From the NCBI GenBank assembly GCA_040766885.1, contig JAXGPP010000002.1, positions 186,001 to 250,000 on the forward strand: a stretch of DNA of 64,000 nucleotides. Direction: 5' to 3'. The notes under the pieces were generated by a model. The model did not search any database. It saw nothing but the letters and a program-made list of their open reading frames with translations, and had not been told where the DNA came from. Made by a program: the position numbers and the translations under genes. This stretch comes from JAXGPP01 sp040766885. Its GTDB lineage: Bacteria > Planctomycetota > Planctomycetia > Pirellulales > Thermoguttaceae. Of the stretch, positions 61,955 to 64,000 are shown piece by piece (within the stretch, counting starts at the first letter, position 1; the number at the start of each line of letters is the position of its first letter).

Positions 61955-62397
61955 TTCGCGGCAAGATCTCCCGTGAGCTGATCTGACTTGGGCAATCGGA
62001 GACAGGGGAGGATGGGCGCTCGGTCATTCCGCGGAGCGGGAGGTCGATCTCGGTGGTCGTCTGGCGGAGTTGGTCCAGGAAGCGGAAGACATTCGGGCAG
62101 GGGCATGTTGTGGACCGTGTGGTGTGGGCTGCTCTGGTCTGATTTTAACGGCTGTCGCCTTTGCTCTTCCTCGAGGTGGATGAGGCGTCTGCAGTCCGGC
62201 GGGCCGGGTGAGTCGCCGACCCGACGAACGTCTGGCAGCGGCGGCTTACTACGCAGGAGAAGGCGTGACGACGGAGCAACCAACAGCTACAATTCGACTT
62301 GTGACGATTGGTTGCCGGCGCGCGGGGCGGCACACTTGCGGCCTGCAGGTGACAGGTATGAACTTCCTATAAGGAGTTCTGCAGAGGCCCACTGTCC
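61955..62397. other. Noncoding stretch between the DUF4365 operon and the WGR gene
   Basis: About 440 bases, GC-rich, without domain-like frames. AT-richer sequence near 62360-62375 (CCTATAAGGAG) may hold the promoter or ribosome-binding region of the WGR gene. Confidence 0.45.
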
Positions 62398-62934
62398 ATG
62401 ATCAAGCTTTACAATCGCACTGGCAAGCAAACGCTCTATTGGGAAGCTTGGGACGCGGGCAATCGTTCGGTCACGATACATTGGGGTACGCTGGGAAAGA
62501 CGGGCCGCAGCAAGAACGTCCGGATTCCAAGAGGCGAATCCGCCGATACCGTCATCGATCGCGAAAGCCAGGAACCGCGCACGAACGGCTACGAAGAAAT
62601 CGACATCGGCGACCATGCACAGATCATCGTGCAATTCAAGACCGAAGATGCGTGGGGCGATACTGCCGACTTGGACAAACGCCACAAGGTGGAAGGCATC
62701 CTCAACGAATGCCTGGGATGGACGGGAAACGGCCACTGCGATGGTGGCGACATCGGCAGTGGCACGATCAATGCGTTTTCATTTGTCGTCGATCCCCATC
62801 TTGCAAGGGACACGATCGTCGCCGCCCTCAAAAAGGACAAGCTGATCGAAGGCGCGATCATCGCAATCGGCAACGAAGACGGTTACGAGGTATTGTGGCC
62901 GGAAGGCTTCGACGGAGAATTTTCGATCCTGTAA
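62398..62934 (+). CDS. WGR-domain-like protein
   Basis: 178 residues. The N-terminal half (IKLYNRTGKQTLYWEAWDAG ... VTIHWGTLGKTGRSKNV) looks like a WGR domain (W-G-x-x-G core), a module known from PARPs and bacterial MolR-like proteins where it senses nucleic acid ends. The C-terminal part (GYEEIDIGDHAQIIVQFKTE, then DAWGDTADLDKRHKVEGILN and VAALKKDKLIEGAIIAI) is unassigned; it recalls small immunity-type proteins. No signal peptide. Function unknown. It is encoded 61 codons or more from any neighbour and is divergent from the DUF4365 operon. Confidence 0.75.
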   Translation: MIKLYNRTGKQTLYWEAWDAGNRSVTIHWGTLGKTGRSKNVRIPRGESADTVIDRESQEPRTNGYEEIDIGDHAQIIVQFKTEDAWGDTADLDKRHKVEGILNECLGWTGNGHCDGGDIGSGTINAFSFVVDPHLARDTIVAALKKDKLIEGAIIAIGNEDGYEVLWPEGFDGEFSIL

Positions 62935-62937
62935 TGC

Positions 62938-64000
62938 GGGCAGTGCCAGGGCGTGAGCCGGAGCGGCCTGCAACGCGGGTTTCAACATCGGAGTCTTCTG
63001 TTGGCCGGCCGATTACGGCTGTCATTCGGCCCGACGACCTTTCCCCGCTCCGACTTGAAAGAAACCCAGCCACAACGCCACCCGTCGTGTCGAGGCTGCC
63101 GAGCACGGGAGCAAGACTCCGAACCTGTTGAGAACTGCTCCGGACCGCTTGCGAGTTGCCGATTCAAGAAGTGGAGAACATTCCGCCGGTGGCATGTGGA
63201 CAAGCATGGCATGTCCCGCTCTTTGTCCAGACGTCCTATTCTTGCCAGCTTCGTTGGTTATCACCTTTGGCCGCTCTAATCGCACCTCTTCGGGAGAGAC
63301 CCCGGCTCTTTCACGGTGTCTGTTTCGTCCTGTGCCGGTTGACAGCTTGTCTTCCTGTTATTGACAGCCTGTCGTCTTCTTAGTTGCCCTAGGTGCATCC
63401 CGGGCAGTGACCCGCGGGTTGGTCCCGACGGGCGGCGGCACAGGCAACAGGCAGCTTTTCCCAAGCGCGCCGCCGGGAATCGCATCGAACGGGTTTGGCG
63501 TGCACCGGCAGGCAGATCCCGCTGCCGGCGGCATGGGCATTGCTCGTTGTGGCGTGCTCACGTACTTGCCACGTCTGCACAAGAGCGCAGACAGGGTGCT
63601 AGCACGCAGCAGATGCCTGTACGCAACGGATGTTGCACGGTCGAGCGTCAAGGCGGCGTGTGGCGGGCCGATGAGTGGTGCTTCTTGCCTGGTCGATGTA
63701 AGGATCAGGAGCACTCTCCAAGAAGAGAAAGAGAGAAGAAAGGAGGAAAGAACAAGGGATTCAGTTATCGCGATCAACGGCCGGACTGGAAGACAGGATT
63801 GTCCGTGTGGCTGCCAGTCGCGCCGGCGGTGCTTGCGCCGGCGTCCCGCCATCTCATCACCGCTTGCAAGCTCAGCCCCCGGGTTGCGTCACTCAACATC
63901 GCTCGACCGTCGCCAGCCTAGGCGGGATCAGCCGCAGACGGCGAAACGCGGCCGCACCCGGCACACGAATTCATCCAACAGGACACCCATCAGGATCAAA
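62938..64000. other. About 1 kb without a recognisable gene at the window end
   Basis: Frames of up to 186 codons exist but read as Arg/Pro/Ser-rich shadow translations without conserved motifs. A purine-rich run (gaagagaaagagagaagaaa) is at about 63721-63750. I find no tRNA, terminator or clear repeat. It may be decayed or foreign DNA, or regulatory sequence for a gene beyond the window. Confidence 0.5.

Noticed and set aside
63358..63921. Open frames of 164 and 186 codons at the right end
   Set aside because: They overlap on opposite strands, lack motifs and ribosome-binding sites, and have Arg/Pro/Cys-rich random-like composition.

Overview
The window looks like a high-GC planctomycete chromosome, most likely Pirellulales-like. 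The evidence is two DUF1559 pseudopilin-like proteins, a sigma factor next to a Ser/Thr kinase with WD40 repeats, an exported protein with the planctomycete LEPRFLLS-type N-terminus, many TAT-exported dehydrogenases and glycoside hydrolases, and the noncoding repeat style. This assignment is inferred from gene content; there is no rRNA, tRNA or CRISPR array in the window to confirm it.

Layout. 0-4.2 kb: the end of an IS701-type element abuts a 5'-truncated type I restriction specificity gene (hsdS). A REP-associated tyrosine transposase (RAYT) domain and several GTAG-type REP hairpins lie in frame inside hsdS, and an intact hsdM follows. 4.3-14.4 kb: a GH26-like hydrolase, ftsH, a P2A Ca2+-ATPase, dcd and a GH127 beta-L-arabinofuranosidase-like enzyme. 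14.5-23.6 kb: a secreted HAF/Calx-beta protein, two DUF1559 proteins and a sigma factor/WD40-kinase pair. 23.7-29.6 kb: a minus-strand run with fasciclin, ECF sigma, a very short anti-sigma-like protein, a B12-binding protein, an FAD amine-oxidase-like enzyme, folE, a queD-like gene and an FMN reductase. 29.9-39.1 kb: a large secreted putative hydrolase on the plus strand, then a minus-strand group (Gfo/Idh/MocA oxidoreductase, DUF5107-TPR protein, aldo/keto reductase, exported methyltransferase) that looks like carbohydrate catabolism. 39.2-48.5 kb: arginine decarboxylase, a MATE pump, an MsbA-like ABC exporter, a metallophosphatase, a small lipoprotein and a CDGSH protein. 48.5-55.5 kb: a seven-gene lipid-type cluster (SDR, FabF, ACP, two CrtI-like FAD enzymes, FabZ, FabI-like). 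55.6-64 kb: a GYF protein, a GH51-like arabinofuranosidase, a complete IS4-family element with target duplication, a DUF4365 plus partner pair behind its own promoter, a WGR-type protein and about 1 kb without a recognisable gene.

The systems most worth a second look are four. The first is the RAYT/REP invasion of hsdS, in which the repeats are translated as inter-domain linker. The second is the FAS/CrtI cluster, which resembles the gene sets proposed for ladderane lipids. The third is the fasciclin / ECF sigma / mini anti-sigma / B12-protein neighbourhood. The fourth is the overlapping DUF4365 gene pair, a candidate defence module. All functions are inferred from reading the sequence; no database search was run.
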